From assembly GCA_902512305.1 (NCBI GenBank), contig CABXIU010000010.1:1-55412 (forward strand): 55,412 nt of DNA, in the 5' to 3' direction. The stretch is from an uncultured Gammaproteobacteria bacterium. GTDB taxonomy: Bacteria > Pseudomonadota > Gammaproteobacteria > PS1 > Pseudothioglobaceae. The notes under the pieces are model-generated. The model was not told where the DNA came from. It did not search any database and saw only the letters and a list, made by a program, of their open reading frames with translations. A program made the translations under genes and the position numbers. Shown piece by piece: positions 33,668 to 43,079 of this stretch; the stretch's first letter is position 1, and every line of letters starts with the position of its first letter.

Positions 33668-34453
33668 TTAAAATAAAAGAACCATTATGGCGAGAAAAGC
33701 CAAGAAAATTGAAAAGCCTTTTTTAAGTTTTTTGCTATCCAACTTATGTGTTACTTTAGCTCCTAATGGTGCAAAGAAAATACTTGCAGCAACTATTGCA
33801 ATCAATGCTTCAAAGTTTACAAAACCAATGCCGCCAGTCGGAAGATTCTGAGATGAGCCAGCCACCATAAAACCAATACTGCCAGCAATGGCAATTGGCA
33901 TTCCAACTGCTGCAGAAGTAGCAATAGCGTTTTTAATTTCAACATTGTTATAAACTAAAAATGGAGTGGTCATTGTTCCACCACCAATACCGACCATAGC
34001 TGAAATTAAACCAATTACATAACCTGCTATAGACCAAACCCATCTGGATAAATTATCTGCATGGCTTGAGGCGCTGATGCCAAACCACATAATCAATGCA
34101 ACCGTTATTTCAAATAAAGCAAAGAAAACTCGTAAAAAATCAAAGCTTAAATATTTAGCAAGAATAGCGCCACTATAAGAGCCCAAAAGAATTGTTGGTG
34201 TTAGCTTTAAAAAATTTCTCCAAATGATCGCCCCATGACGATGATGCGCATACAGACTAGAGATTGAAGTAAAAACAATAGCTGCCAAAGCAGTTCCTAT
34301 TGCAGTATGCATTAGAATTGATTGATCTATTGATGGTGCCAGGAGATATAGCAAGACTGGAACAATTATAAGACCACCGCCAACACCCAAAAGACCTGCA
34401 ACAAAGCCTGAAAAAGCTCCAAGAAGAAGTAAAAGGATTATAGCTTCACTCAT
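33668..34453 (-). CDS. TSUP (TauE/SafE) family permease, second copy
   Basis: This 261-residue polytopic membrane protein has about eight segments and the paired TSUP repeats: GFVAGLLGVGGGLIIVPVL at the N-terminus and GLISAMVGIGGGTMTTPFLV in the second half. The glycine-rich GVGGG/GIGGG loops are more classical than in the TSUP protein near 18.5 kb, so the two are distinct subfamilies. Proposed substrates are sulfite, sulfonates or similar anions. It is 27 bases downstream of tdk with no functional link evident. Confidence 0.87.
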   Translation of the reverse strand: MSEAIILLLLLGAFSGFVAGLLGVGGGLIIVPVLLYLLAPSIDQSILMHTAIGTALAAIVFTSISSLYAHHRHGAIIWRNFLKLTPTILLGSYSGAILAKYLSFDFLRVFFALFEITVALIMWFGISASSHADNLSRWVWSIAGYVIGLISAMVGIGGGTMTTPFLVYNNVEIKNAIATSAAVGMPIAIAGSIGFMVAGSSQNLPTGGIGFVNFEALIAIVAASIFFAPLGAKVTHKLDSKKLKKGFSIFLAFLAIMVLLF

Positions 34454-34480
34454 AGTTCATCGTAAATTTAGATATATAGA

Positions 34481-35062
34481 TCACTTCTTCCAAATATGTT
34501 CAGAAAAGTGCTTTCTGCACATAGATTGATAGCGATCATTACCTCCGATTACGACCTGTTCACCGTCCTCAATGACATTTCCCTCTTCATCAATCCGTAC
34601 CACCATGGTCGCCTTACTTCCGCAATGGCAAATGGTCTTTAGCTCTATTAGATTATCTGCCCATGCAAGAAGATGCTGACTGCCTGGAAAAAGCTCACCT
34701 CTAAAATCTGTTCTAATTCCATAACATAGTACCGGAATATCTAATTGATCAACAGATTGAGCAAGCTGCTTGACTTGCTCTCTACTTAGAAATTGACTTT
34801 CATCAATTAGGACGCAGTCGATAGTTTGCTTATTATTATGTTTTAAAAGAATTTCAAATAAGTCGTCATCTTGATGAAATAAATGAGCTTCAGCCTCCAA
34901 CCCAATCCTTGATGTCACCTTGCCAACACTATATCGATTGTCAATTGCAGCTGAAAGTATAAATGGAGTCATGCCCCTCTCTTTGTAGTTATAAGCAGAC
35001 TGAAGAAGAGAGGTTGATTTACCTGCGTTCATTGAAGAATAATAAAAGTAAAGTTTTGCCAC
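34481..35062 (-). CDS. tdk: thymidine kinase
   Basis: This 193-residue type II thymidine kinase salvages thymidine to dTMP. The P-loop is SSMNAGKST (8-16), the catalytic region has VLIDESQFL, and the lasso/zinc part includes [14 protein letters not shown]. Start is GTG at 35062 with AAGG 8 bases upstream. A perfect TTGACA is present further upstream, but no strong -10 matches it at the correct spacing. The enzyme provides substrate for tmk. Confidence 0.95.
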   Translation of the reverse strand: MAKLYFYYSSMNAGKSTSLLQSAYNYKERGMTPFILSAAIDNRYSVGKVTSRIGLEAEAHLFHQDDDLFEILLKHNNKQTIDCVLIDESQFLSREQVKQLAQSVDQLDIPVLCYGIRTDFRGELFPGSQHLLAWADNLIELKTICHCGSKATMVVRIDEEGNVIEDGEQVVIGGNDRYQSMCRKHFSEHIWKK

Positions 35063-35126
35063 AACACAAGCCTTAAATTAATAATAATGTAATATTATAA
35101 CCCTTGGTGTCAACTAGAAATTTACA

Positions 35127-37073
35127 TCATTCTAGCTCTTTGAGATTATAGTATTCTTCCAAAATTTCAGGATTCTCTAATGCTGTTTTATTATCAATTG
35201 GTAAGTTATTTATTGCCTTTTGAACAGCTAGCTCGACAATCTTTCCACTCTTTGTTCTTGGGATATCTGAAACCTGAAGTATCATATCAGGTACATGCCT
35301 AGGAGTAGTATTGCTTCTAATTTGATTCACGATTTTTTCTTTTAATGTTACACTCAGTTGTTTATCTTTATCTAACTTTACAAATAGAATGATTCTAGAA
35401 TCATCGTCCAAATTTTGCTCTACAACAATAGACTCTATTACTTCATTTAGAAGCTCAACTTGTCTATAAATTTCAGCTGTACCTATTCTTACTCCATCTC
35501 GATTCAAAGTCGTATCTGAACGGCCGTAAAAAATCATGCCGTCATTATCCATGAGCTTTACATAGTCGCCATGGCACCATACATTAGGGTAACGTGAAAA
35601 ATAGGAATTTGCATATTTTCTCCTACCCTTGTCATCCCAAAACATTATTGGCTTGGATGGGAAAGTCTTGGTACAAACCAATTCACCTTTCTGCTCTTTA
35701 ACTGGCAAACCCGATTCATTCCAAACCTCAACTGACATCCCTAGCCCCCTAGTCTGAAGCTCTCCTCGGTATACTGGAAGTATATTTGAGCCCAAGACAA
35801 AACATGAAACTATGTCAGTGCCACCTGATATAGAGGAAAGACAGATATTGCTTTTAACCTTATCATAGACATAATCAAAACAATCTGAACTTAGCACAGA
35901 GCCGGTAGAAAGAATCATTCTGAGCGAATCTAGCCTGTGAGAATGGATTGGGCTTAGTTCTTTTTTCCGACAAGCATCAACAAATTTTGCAGATATTCCC
36001 ATGACATTGAATTTCTCTTTTTCTGCATAATCAAATAATATGCTTTCATTATTTTTTAGAATTGGTGACCCATCATAAAGCATTAATGTTGCACCAGATG
36101 CCAACCCACTAATAAGCCAATTCCACATCATCCAACCACATGTCGAAAAGTAAAAAACTCTTTCGCCTTCTCTTATATCACAATGAAGAATGTGTTCTTT
36201 TTTATGTTGAATTAATGTCCCTCCAACTCCGTGGACAATACACTTTGGTACCCCCGTTGTTCCAGAAGAAAACAAGATATAAAGAGGGTCATTAAACTGA
36301 ACACTTTCAAAAGTTATCTCTGAATCTCCAGCAGTATTGACAATTTCATCAAAGCTAGAGCAAAAATTTAAACTGTTAATTGATGCGTTAGTGTCAATAT
36401 AACGAACAAGTAAAGTTTTTTCTAATGTTGGCAATTTTGTAATAATACTTTGATTTTTTTTAAGACAATCAAAAACCTTGCCATTGTAAAGGTATGAATC
36501 TACACAAATAAAAACCTTTGGCTCGACTTGGCCAAAACGATCTAAAACTCCCTGAACACCAAAATCAGGCGAGCATGATGTCCATATTGCGCCAATACTT
36601 GAAGTGGCTAACATTGATACAACAGCTTCAGGCATATTTGGAAGAAAACCTGCAACACGATCACCTTTTTTCACACCCTTACTTCTTAACCACATCGATA
36701 AGTTTGCCACCTGAGTGAATAGTTCATTGTATGTGAGTGAGGTTTTATACTGGTCTTCACCCCAAAAAATAACCGCATCACTATCATCTCTTTTAGATAA
36801 GAGATTTTCAGCAAAATTTAACTTTGCATCTGGAAACCATTCTGACTCTAATAAATTAGCTCCATTTTTTAGAACATTGGAAGAGCCTCTATCTGCGATT
36901 ATTAAGGAGAATTCGAAGAAAAGCTCCCAGAAAGATTCTGAGGATTTACATGACCATTGATACAATTCATGAAAATTTGTTAGTTTTAATTTATATTTAT
37001 GATTCACCTCTTGCATGAATTTCCATGCCTGGCTAATTTCAACTTCTGAAGGACTCCAAAGTAATTTATTCAT
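35127..37073 (-). CDS. acetoacetyl-CoA synthetase (acetoacetate-CoA ligase)
   Basis: This 648-residue ANL-superfamily enzyme carries the adenylate signature LFSSGTTGVPKCIVHG and the acetoacetyl-CoA synthetase hallmarks FYFSTCGWMMWNWLISGL and SISGGTDIVSCFVLG. FYGRSDTTLNRDGVRIGTAEIYR and the PRTKSGK lysine loop also fit. Length matches AacS/AcsA2 enzymes. It activates acetoacetate to acetoacetyl-CoA in the cytoplasm; the thiolase encoded near 42 kb could then cleave it to two acetyl-CoA. The gene lies 4 bases after an M81-family gene. Acetoacetate is also a product of the known carnitine-to-betaine pathway, a possible functional tie to the caiD block. Confidence 0.92.
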   Translation of the reverse strand: MNKLLWSPSEVEISQAWKFMQEVNHKYKLKLTNFHELYQWSCKSSESFWELFFEFSLIIADRGSSNVLKNGANLLESEWFPDAKLNFAENLLSKRDDSDAVIFWGEDQYKTSLTYNELFTQVANLSMWLRSKGVKKGDRVAGFLPNMPEAVVSMLATSSIGAIWTSCSPDFGVQGVLDRFGQVEPKVFICVDSYLYNGKVFDCLKKNQSIITKLPTLEKTLLVRYIDTNASINSLNFCSSFDEIVNTAGDSEITFESVQFNDPLYILFSSGTTGVPKCIVHGVGGTLIQHKKEHILHCDIREGERVFYFSTCGWMMWNWLISGLASGATLMLYDGSPILKNNESILFDYAEKEKFNVMGISAKFVDACRKKELSPIHSHRLDSLRMILSTGSVLSSDCFDYVYDKVKSNICLSSISGGTDIVSCFVLGSNILPVYRGELQTRGLGMSVEVWNESGLPVKEQKGELVCTKTFPSKPIMFWDDKGRRKYANSYFSRYPNVWCHGDYVKLMDNDGMIFYGRSDTTLNRDGVRIGTAEIYRQVELLNEVIESIVVEQNLDDDSRIILFVKLDKDKQLSVTLKEKIVNQIRSNTTPRHVPDMILQVSDIPRTKSGKIVELAVQKAINNLPIDNKTALENPEILEEYYNLKELE

Positions 37074-37077
37074 TTAT

Positions 37078-38565
37078 TTATTTTAAACTCCGACGCACAT
37101 TGGATCTAAGATTCTGATATGTAATAGTTTCCAAACTGCAGTAGTTAGCTCCTGGAGATTGAGCATGCAAAATAAGATCGGCAATCTGCTCAAAGTCGCC
37201 ACGAAAGTGAACAGTACTTTTAACAACTATAATCTTCATCTGTTTAGGATCAATTCCGATGTGAGTGAATATTGCTTGATCAAGACATTGGCAACGCGTA
37301 CTTCCGACTATGACATAGACATTGGAATTGTCATCAAGTATTTCTAATAGTACCGTAGGTCCAATCTGTGCAACTGCTCCAGCATACATAGCGCCGCTAA
37401 AGGCAAATTTCCCGTCGCTCATCGCAATTACTCTGCACTTAGCATTATATGGGCCCATACTAGGAAGACCAGACTTGCCACCAAGTGATGCTTCAAAGAT
37501 AGCATCTATGCCAAGTTTATGTGCTTCAGCAGTGACCTCAGGGTCATTAAGCAACCCAAATATAGCATTTCTAGCTTTACCCTTTACTAGAGCGCTTAGA
37601 AGACCAGTAGTATCAGAAGTCGCACCGGCACCCGGATTATCCTGTACATCTGCAATGATAACGGGCTTGGCTCCGACATGAGATACTGCTATTTCTACTG
37701 CTAAAGCTGGGCTATGCAAAGCACTGTCAAATTCAACTTCGCTTTTTTCAAATTCCTTGATAATTCGATTAGCTTGATCATTGGCCTCTTCTTGTGATGA
37801 AGCATAAGTAACAACAGCTGGACCAGCATCATAAATATCGGAGGGTGGAAATCCCATCGCAATTTCACAGTGAACTTTTCCTGGACTGCTGGAATCAGGT
37901 AACAAACTATAGAGCTCACGACATGGAGATGCACCTGTGTATTGTGCAGATAATGGAACCAAAAAAGATGCTTGCCTCATTGCACAGTATAAAGTCTCCC
38001 CAGATAAGAGTCGACGCAGCATCGTATAGCAACGAGCGCCTGTTTTAGCCATGTCAATATGAGGATAGGTCCGAAAAATGCAAATTGCAGATACATGCCT
38101 CACCATAAGCTTTGTGAGATTCGCATGCAGATCAAGACTAACCACAATTGGAAGGCCATCTCCAGTAACTTTACGGATGCGATTAAGAAGCTCACCTTCA
38201 CCATCCTCATGGGACTCTGTCACCATTGCCCCGTGAAGATCAAGGTATATGCCATCCAAGGGTCCCGCCTTAGTAATACCATCGAGTAACATCTCTGTAA
38301 TTCGTTCAAAAGCATCGTCGGTCACATAAGAAGATGGCTCAGCTGATGCCCAAACAACCGGTAATAACTCAATATCTATCTCATTACTAGTAGCAGCAAC
38401 AAACCCTGCAATGGGAATATTAATACCCTCAGTACCGGTTATGATTTCTTGATCCTGCATCAAGCCTGGCCAACTGTCAGCCTGGAGAAAATCTTCGAAA
38501 TGTGCTTTTGTAGCACCAAAGGTGTTTGTCTCGTGCTGGAAGCCAGCAATCAAAATTCTGATCAA
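37078..38565 (-). CDS. M81 family (MlrC-like) metalloprotein
   Basis: This 495-residue protein opens with the family signature RILIAGFQHETNTFG and has the metal-site segments LDLHGAMVTESHEDGEGELL and VSLDLHANLT, then the C-terminal MlrC domain with DNPGAGATSDTT. The named prototype MlrC degrades linearised microcystin, but most homologues act on unknown small substrates. The start is TTG at 38565, with AGGAG 7 bases upstream. The Shine-Dalgarno is also followed by an ATG GCT TGA triplet set whose stop overlaps this TTG. It is probably co-transcribed with the acetoacetyl-CoA synthetase. Confidence 0.83.
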   Translation of the reverse strand: MIRILIAGFQHETNTFGATKAHFEDFLQADSWPGLMQDQEIITGTEGINIPIAGFVAATSNEIDIELLPVVWASAEPSSYVTDDAFERITEMLLDGITKAGPLDGIYLDLHGAMVTESHEDGEGELLNRIRKVTGDGLPIVVSLDLHANLTKLMVRHVSAICIFRTYPHIDMAKTGARCYTMLRRLLSGETLYCAMRQASFLVPLSAQYTGASPCRELYSLLPDSSSPGKVHCEIAMGFPPSDIYDAGPAVVTYASSQEEANDQANRIIKEFEKSEVEFDSALHSPALAVEIAVSHVGAKPVIIADVQDNPGAGATSDTTGLLSALVKGKARNAIFGLLNDPEVTAEAHKLGIDAIFEASLGGKSGLPSMGPYNAKCRVIAMSDGKFAFSGAMYAGAVAQIGPTVLLEILDDNSNVYVIVGSTRCQCLDQAIFTHIGIDPKQMKIIVVKSTVHFRGDFEQIADLILHAQSPGANYCSLETITYQNLRSNVRRSLK

Positions 38566-38643
38566 GCCATCTCTCCTGACAACCAGTTATTTAAAGACTT
38601 TTTTTGAGGGGCGAACGGAATACTAAATATTAACCTCTCTAGA

Positions 38644-40293
38644 CTAAGAATTTGTCTTCAGCTCTCTTCGTAAAACTTTTCCAACATTCGTTTTTGGAAT
38701 CTCTTTGATAAACTCGATATGCTTAGGTACCTTATAAGCTGTCAATTTTTCACGACAAAAGCCAATAATGTCATCCTCATTTGCACTTTGTCCCTCATGA
38801 AGAACAATAAAGACTTTAACAACTTCTTGTGATCCTTCTCCTTCAATTCCAACACAGCCGCATTCAAGAACAGCAGGATGCTCATTAACAACTGCCTCAA
38901 CCTCATTTGGAAAGACATTAAAGCCTGACACAATAATCATATCTTTCTTTCGATCAACAATAAAAATGTTTCCAGTTTCATCAATTCGAGCTATATCTCC
39001 AGTCATAAACCAGTTGTTTTCATCAAGGCCTGAGACCTCAGAATTCCAATATCCGCTCATGACTTGAGGACCTCTGACACAGAGCTCTCCAACTGCATTC
39101 GTTTCTGAAAGAGCATTTCCACTATCGTCTCGAATCTCAATCTCTGTATAAGCTGCGGGAAAGCCTACAGAACCTGTAAATTCTTTCTGCTTGTAATCAT
39201 TAACGCTTACCAATGGTGATGTCTCCGTTAGACCATAGGCCTGCCAAATTACTGATTTAGTTAACTCGGCCCATCTTTTTGCTGTTGTATCAAGTGCTGC
39301 CATGCCACCACTTAGGGACATCAGCAAGTTACTAAAATCTAACTCTTTAAACCCATCATAATTCAATAAAGCCTCATAAAGCGTGTTCACACCTGAAATC
39401 ATATGAAATTTATGTTTTTTCATGATTGAAACAAAAGTCTTCAAATCCCTAGGATTGGTAATCAAAACACTCCTACCACCAATATGGAATAGCATGAAGT
39501 TGTGAACAGTTAGAGCAAAAATATGATAGAGAGGTAGCGGGCAAATAGCGATTCTTTGCTCATTTCTCGATTCATCATACATCTTGGGATCAATTGTAAA
39601 AAAGGCTTGGATGATATTGGCAAGAATATTTCTGTGAGTCAGTATAGCCCCTTTTGAAACTCCAGTTGTGCCTCCCGTATATTGAAGAAAAGCTGTATTC
39701 TCAATTGGAATATCTAAAGATGCAGCCTTTGAGCCTTCATTCTCTTTTAAAACCTCAAGGAACATTCTTGCACCATCAATATGGTATTTTGGTACTAATT
39801 TTTTTACTTTTCTTGTGACTAAATTAATAATCTTGCCCTTAAAACCAAGAAGATCGCCAACAGTTGTGATTAATACTTTCTCTACTCTAGAGAGATCTGA
39901 TTTTGCGGCAACGTTTGCAACCCCCTCCCAAACCATCAATAATTTAGCTTCACTGTCTCTAAGAACATGCTCAAGCTCTCTTTGGGTATACAGCGGGTTA
40001 ATGTTTACTACTACGATACCTGCTTTTAATGCACCATAAACTATGACAGGATAAACTAACATGTTAGGCATCATAACCGCAACCCTATCACCGACCTTAA
40101 AGTTACTACTGAGCCATGCAGCAAAAGAATTAACTTGCTCAGATAGATCTTCGTAGGACATTTCAACTCCAAAACTTTCGAATGCTATCTTTCCTTGATG
40201 CTCCTTACAACAGTTATCAAAAAACTCAACTAAGTTTCCATGTTCTTTAAAAAAATCTGTATCTTCAAGTTTATTTGGTATTTTTAGTGCCAT
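38644..40293 (-). CDS. fadD: long-chain fatty acid-CoA ligase
   Basis: This 549-residue AMP-forming acyl-CoA synthetase has the signature YTGGTTGVSKGAILTHRN, then WQAYGLTETSP, TGDIARIDETGN, VDRKKDMIIVSGFNVFPNEVE and the catalytic lysine loop PKTNVGKVLRREL. This set matches FadD. It activates fatty acids at the inner membrane for beta-oxidation. A GAGGGA ribosome-binding site precedes the ATG. It is the last gene of the leftward fadE operon, 15 bases after the DUF2889 gene. Confidence 0.93.
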   Translation of the reverse strand: MALKIPNKLEDTDFFKEHGNLVEFFDNCCKEHQGKIAFESFGVEMSYEDLSEQVNSFAAWLSSNFKVGDRVAVMMPNMLVYPVIVYGALKAGIVVVNINPLYTQRELEHVLRDSEAKLLMVWEGVANVAAKSDLSRVEKVLITTVGDLLGFKGKIINLVTRKVKKLVPKYHIDGARMFLEVLKENEGSKAASLDIPIENTAFLQYTGGTTGVSKGAILTHRNILANIIQAFFTIDPKMYDESRNEQRIAICPLPLYHIFALTVHNFMLFHIGGRSVLITNPRDLKTFVSIMKKHKFHMISGVNTLYEALLNYDGFKELDFSNLLMSLSGGMAALDTTAKRWAELTKSVIWQAYGLTETSPLVSVNDYKQKEFTGSVGFPAAYTEIEIRDDSGNALSETNAVGELCVRGPQVMSGYWNSEVSGLDENNWFMTGDIARIDETGNIFIVDRKKDMIIVSGFNVFPNEVEAVVNEHPAVLECGCVGIEGEGSQEVVKVFIVLHEGQSANEDDIIGFCREKLTAYKVPKHIEFIKEIPKTNVGKVLRRELKTNS

Positions 40294-40308
40294 TGTATTC
40301 CCTCATTT

Positions 40309-40881
40309 TCAGTTAGTTTTTTTCATTTTGCCTATTAATATTTCCTTATATTGATTATAAACCTCTCCGTCCTTCTTTAAAGCAAAACATGAATTTGCAA
40401 ATTTTTTTTCTATTGATTTTGCCTCCTCTAGAGTAATAGTTCCATCTTTACCGCCAGTTTTCTCCTTCCAAAGCGTTTGATATGCAATGTTTCCTGCATA
40501 TGCCAAAAGGTCTGAAATGTGTCTACAACCCTTTTCTCCACCCAAAGTTTTAAGAACCTTCCTATTAAAACCTGCAATAACATATTCGCCCTTTAGTTTT
40601 TGGCAATTTTCAATTGCTTGTGGACAAATATTGTATGGGGATGCATTAATAATAGCCTCTATATCGATAATTTTTCTTTTATCATCTAAAGTCAATCTAA
40701 CGGCCATGTCATGGAGAGGCTCCCCAGCACTGATATATCCTCGATGCATATTATTAAATGAATAGGTTTTACTATCAACAAGAAAAACCTCTATATCCCA
40801 GAATCCATCTTCTCTTTTATAGCCCTTGCCTTCGATGGTTCTATTATGTTTTAAGTCTCTCTTTGCAGGCTTAGATAACAT
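40309..40881 (-). CDS. DUF2889 protein in a beta-oxidation operon
   Basis: This 190-residue protein of unknown function matches DUF2889 by its N-terminal basic block (RDLKHNRTIEGKGYKREDGFWDIE), then GEPLHDMAVRLTLDD, and GCRHISDLLAYAGNIAYQTL. Histidines and cysteines (C117-type GCRH, INASPYNICP) look conserved and could bind metal. There is no signal peptide or membrane segment. It lies between fadD and the flavoprotein gene with 10- and 15-base spacers, so a role tied to acyl-CoA metabolism is likely. The biochemical role is unknown; I do not assign one. Confidence 0.78.
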   Translation of the reverse strand: MLSKPAKRDLKHNRTIEGKGYKREDGFWDIEVFLVDSKTYSFNNMHRGYISAGEPLHDMAVRLTLDDKRKIIDIEAIINASPYNICPQAIENCQKLKGEYVIAGFNRKVLKTLGGEKGCRHISDLLAYAGNIAYQTLWKEKTGGKDGTITLEEAKSIEKKFANSCFALKKDGEVYNQYKEILIGKMKKTN

Positions 40882-40891
40882 TGATTAATCC

Positions 40892-41872
40892 TTAAATGAT
40901 TCTGCTTTTTGATTTAGCATATTGCTGCTCTAATTCTAACACCAAATCTTCAACACTTGGTACATTGGAAATAGATCCAACACCTTGGCCTGCGGAAAAA
41001 ATATCTCTCCATCTTTTAGCTGTCGCCTTACTTACATCAAAATCTACCTTAAGTTTTTGCTTGATAAGAGGCATAATCATTTTTTTAAAATCAGAGAGTG
41101 TTGATTGAATACCTCCTGTATTTGGAGAGATTCCAGCATTTTTAAGCGATTGCTCAAGCCAATTTCCATTAACACCTGTAATTTTATTGGACTTAATAAT
41201 ATCAGTCGCTGAAGCATCTAAAATCATTTGCTTGTATTCTTCAGTCGCATCACTCTCTTTGGTAGCAATAAAACGAGTTCCCATATAAGCCATATCTGCA
41301 CCCAAAGCTTTAATTGCTAAGACTGAATCACCAGAGCTTATACTCCCACCAACTATAATTGTTCCATCAAATATTTCTCTCACTTCAGACACAAAGGCAA
41401 ATGGGGACAAATCTCCCGTATGACCACCTGCACCATTGCAGACAAGAATTAGGCCATCTACTCCTGCACTAATTGCTTTTTTTGAGTGATACAAATTAAT
41501 AACATCTGAATATACTAGCCCACCATATTCATGAACTTTTTTAACAACCTCCGCAGGATTACCGAGAGATGTAATAACGATGGGTGGTTTGTGTTTGAGA
41601 ATTAGCTCAAGATCATCATTGCTTCTGGCATACATTTTACTAATAATAATATTTACAGCCCATGGAAGAGCCTCTTCTCCAGTCCCTAATGCTTGTGTTA
41701 TCTCAGTGAATGTTTGATCTAAAGCCTCTAAAGTACGAGAGTTTGCAGTGGGAAATGAGCCCACAATTCCTGCCTTTGATGATGCAATGACAAGCCTTGC
41801 ATTGGACACAATAAACATTGGTGACTGAATAATTGGAAGTCTAAGGTGGTTAATGTAGTTTTGATTTTTCAT
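40892..41872 (-). CDS. nitronate monooxygenase / NADH:quinone reductase-like FMN protein
   Basis: This 326-residue TIM-barrel flavoprotein of the 2-nitropropane dioxygenase family has LRLPIIQSPMFIVS at the N-terminus, the catalytic histidine H151 in GAGGHTGDLSPFAF, and FMN-phosphate loops GGSISSGDS and ADMAYMGTRFIAT. Homologues act as nitronate monooxygenases, as FabK-like enoyl reductases or as NADH:quinone reductases (PA1024). Its place between the thiolase and DUF2889 genes suggests work on acyl-CoA or redox balance in fatty-acid oxidation, not nitroalkane detoxification. Specific activity unknown. Confidence 0.85.
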   Translation of the reverse strand: MKNQNYINHLRLPIIQSPMFIVSNARLVIASSKAGIVGSFPTANSRTLEALDQTFTEITQALGTGEEALPWAVNIIISKMYARSNDDLELILKHKPPIVITSLGNPAEVVKKVHEYGGLVYSDVINLYHSKKAISAGVDGLILVCNGAGGHTGDLSPFAFVSEVREIFDGTIIVGGSISSGDSVLAIKALGADMAYMGTRFIATKESDATEEYKQMILDASATDIIKSNKITGVNGNWLEQSLKNAGISPNTGGIQSTLSDFKKMIMPLIKQKLKVDFDVSKATAKRWRDIFSAGQGVGSISNVPSVEDLVLELEQQYAKSKSRII

Positions 41873-41879
41873 TCGATAT

Positions 41880-43067
41880 CTAACATTTTTTAATTACTCC
41901 AGCAGCACCCATCCCAGTTCCAATACACATGGTTACCATTCCATAATCAATCTTTTCTCTTTGCATAGCTGAGATCAGTGTTGCTACCCTAATTGCACCA
42001 GTCGCTCCTAGAGGATGTCCAAGTGCTATAGCACCTCCTAGTGGGTTAACCTTTTCTATATCAAGTTTCAACTCTTTAATAACAGCTAAAGATTGAGCAG
42101 CAAAAGCCTCATTCAGCTCTATCCAGCCTATGTCATCAAGAGTCATACCTAAAGAATTTAAAACTTTGGGTACTGCCTTGACTGGCCCAATACCCATAAT
42201 TTCTGCCGGAACACCTGCAACAGAAAAGCCCATAAACTCAGCCTTAGGGGTTAGATTGTATTTCTCAACTGCTTCTTCACTGGCAACAAGAACGGCTGCA
42301 GCTGCATCCGACATTTGAGAACTATTTCCTGCTGTAACTGACCCATCTTGTGCAAACACGGTTCTTAATTTTGCTAAAACTTCTAAGCTTGTATCTTCTC
42401 TAGGACCTTCATCTTTAGAAACAAGATTAGAATTTTTTATATATTCATTGGATTCAACTGAATAACTATCCTCGACAGTTGATATTGGTACAATTTCATT
42501 TTCAAATAAACCATTATTGTTCGCTCGAATTGCCTTTTGGTGGCTTTCATAAGCAAACTGATCTTGCGCTTCTCTTGAAATATCATATTTCTGAACGACT
42601 TTCTCAGCTGTCAGTCCCATGCCATATGCAATAGAAATATTTTCATCTGACAAAATTTTTGGATTCATGGATGGCTTAAAGCCAGTCATTGGAACACTAC
42701 TCATACTCTCAACGCCAGCAGCAATAACTAACTCAGATGAGCCAGACTTAATTAGGTCAGCAGCATTAGAAACAGACTGAAGCCCTGAAGAGCAAAACCT
42801 ATTGAGCGTGTATGCAGGCGTTGAATCTGGCAAGCCTGCAAGCAAAGTTGCTATTCGAGCAATATTTAGCCCTTGAGGCCCTTCTGGCATTGCACAGCCA
42901 ACAATAATATCGTCGATACTATTATTTATTTTTTCACTGGAATCTGATGCCTTAAGCACACTCTGTATTGCATGAACCAATAAGTCATCAGCTCTTGTCT
43001 TTGAAAGGAGCCCTCTGGCTTTACCTACTGGAGTTCTTTTTGCATCAATAATATAAGCTTTTCTCAT
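41880..43067 (-). CDS. fadA: acetyl-CoA C-acyltransferase (thiolase)
   Basis: This 395-residue thiolase has the acylated cysteine C92 (NRFCSSGLQSVS), H351 (GGAIALGHPLGATGA) and C381 (CIGTGMGAAG), the complete catalytic triad. It cleaves 3-ketoacyl-CoA with CoA in the last step of beta-oxidation. It may also split acetoacetyl-CoA from the AacS reaction. A GGAG site precedes the ATG. It follows the FadN-like gene by 12 bases. The symbol reflects role in the operon; orthology to E. coli FadA versus FadI is not resolved. Confidence 0.92.
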   Translation of the reverse strand: MRKAYIIDAKRTPVGKARGLLSKTRADDLLVHAIQSVLKASDSSEKINNSIDDIIVGCAMPEGPQGLNIARIATLLAGLPDSTPAYTLNRFCSSGLQSVSNAADLIKSGSSELVIAAGVESMSSVPMTGFKPSMNPKILSDENISIAYGMGLTAEKVVQKYDISREAQDQFAYESHQKAIRANNNGLFENEIVPISTVEDSYSVESNEYIKNSNLVSKDEGPREDTSLEVLAKLRTVFAQDGSVTAGNSSQMSDAAAAVLVASEEAVEKYNLTPKAEFMGFSVAGVPAEIMGIGPVKAVPKVLNSLGMTLDDIGWIELNEAFAAQSLAVIKELKLDIEKVNPLGGAIALGHPLGATGAIRVATLISAMQREKIDYGMVTMCIGTGMGAAGVIKKC

Positions 43068-43079
43068 AATGTTCTCCAG

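Noticed and set aside
35063-35126. Consensus TTGACA upstream of tdk as a full promoter
   Set aside because: The hexamer is perfect, but the nearby TATAAT is only 8 bases away and the sequence at 17-18 bases is a poor -10; not called as a promoter.
37322-37681. 119-residue plus-strand open frame opposite the M81 gene
   Set aside because: Serine/alanine/proline-rich composition mirrors the codons of the real gene on the other strand; no independent support.
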